Shown: positions 11,495 to 11,549 of the stretch, one piece after another
How the letters are laid out: each line of letters opens with the position of its first letter
Position numbering within the stretch: the stretch's first letter is position 1
Origin: JACPNA01 sp964429715
GTDB taxonomy: Archaea > Nanobdellota > Nanobdellia > Woesearchaeales > GW2011-AR9
Reading direction: 5' to 3'
Length of the DNA: 11,549 nt
Assembly (NCBI GenBank): GCA_964429715.1
Contig: CAYSCV010000045.1
Location: forward strand, 1 to 11,549
The notes under the pieces: model-generated
What the model was told of the DNA's origin: nothing
Databases searched by the model: none
The model's input: the letters and a program-made list of their open reading frames with translations, nothing else
Made by a program: the position numbers and the translations under genes

Positions 11495-11549
11495 TCACTT
11501 CTTCACACACGCCCCATCCACACACTTCATACCATTCATTCGACACGAC
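11495..11549 (-). CDS. 3' end of a Cys-containing protein (partial)
   Basis: The minus strand reads an open frame from the window edge to TGA at 11495. It gives 17 residues, S-C-R-M-N-G-M-K-C-V-D-G-A-C-V-K-K. Three cysteines with NGxxCVDGxC spacing resemble small disulfide-rich or Cys-repeat modules in secreted proteins. A T-rich terminator follows directly. It is too short to name the family, but stop, terminator and Cys spacing together support a real gene end. Confidence 0.5.
   Translation of the reverse strand, partial: SCRMNGMKCVDGACVKK

Overview
The window looks like a compact, AT-rich archaeal genome, most likely from a DPANN-type lineage (for example Woesearchaeota or Pacearchaeota) and from a draft or metagenomic scaffold. 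The grounds are the gene set and the promoters. The genes include a doubled Lrp/AsnC regulator, an archaeal single-domain wHTH paired with a 7-TM protein, a NUDIX protein with an N-terminal wHTH, an AbrB-PIN toxin-antitoxin pair and an M50 protease with CBS domains. Most genes have an archaeal TATA box centred 24-28 nt upstream of the start codon, which implies leaderless transcripts. A run of exactly 100 N at 3297-3396 is a scaffold gap. The lineage is inference; no marker gene is present.

Layout, left to right. Positions 1-270 have no convincing gene but carry a dense run of short inverted repeats, including two pairs of related hairpins whose arms differ by compensatory changes. A minus-strand PLP aminotransferase-like gene (293-1117) diverges from an exported HExxH metallopeptidase-like gene (1232-2170). 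That gene converges on a doubled Lrp/AsnC regulator (2193-3146, minus). Divergent from the regulator is a plus-strand cluster, 3244-7379. It contains an unknown gene broken by the gap, an atypical receiver-domain protein, three unrecognised small proteins, a JAMM/MPN-type metalloprotease and a SAM-dependent methyltransferase-like protein. No known system matches this set, and it is the best candidate here for an undescribed one.

Next is an AbrB-PIN toxin-antitoxin module (7506-8173). It is bracketed by a 55-bp direct repeat (7390-7444 and 8181-8235, 53/55 identical) whose right copy is the 3' end of the neighbouring wHTH gene. The module lacks the C-over-G excess of its flanks and uses a Shine-Dalgarno leader, so it looks like an acquired cassette. 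The PIN protein has Glu in place of the first catalytic Asp.

The right part holds a 7-TM protein and wHTH pair (minus), a 55-residue small ORF with a strong SD and its own TATA box (9290-9457, plus), a wHTH-NUDIX protein (minus), an M50 site-2 protease with CBS domains (minus) and the last 17 codons of a Cys-containing protein running off the right edge.

Across the window the plus strand is richer in C than in G whichever strand is coding. Plus-strand proteins therefore look rich in N/T/P/Q, and minus-strand proteins rich in V/G/F.
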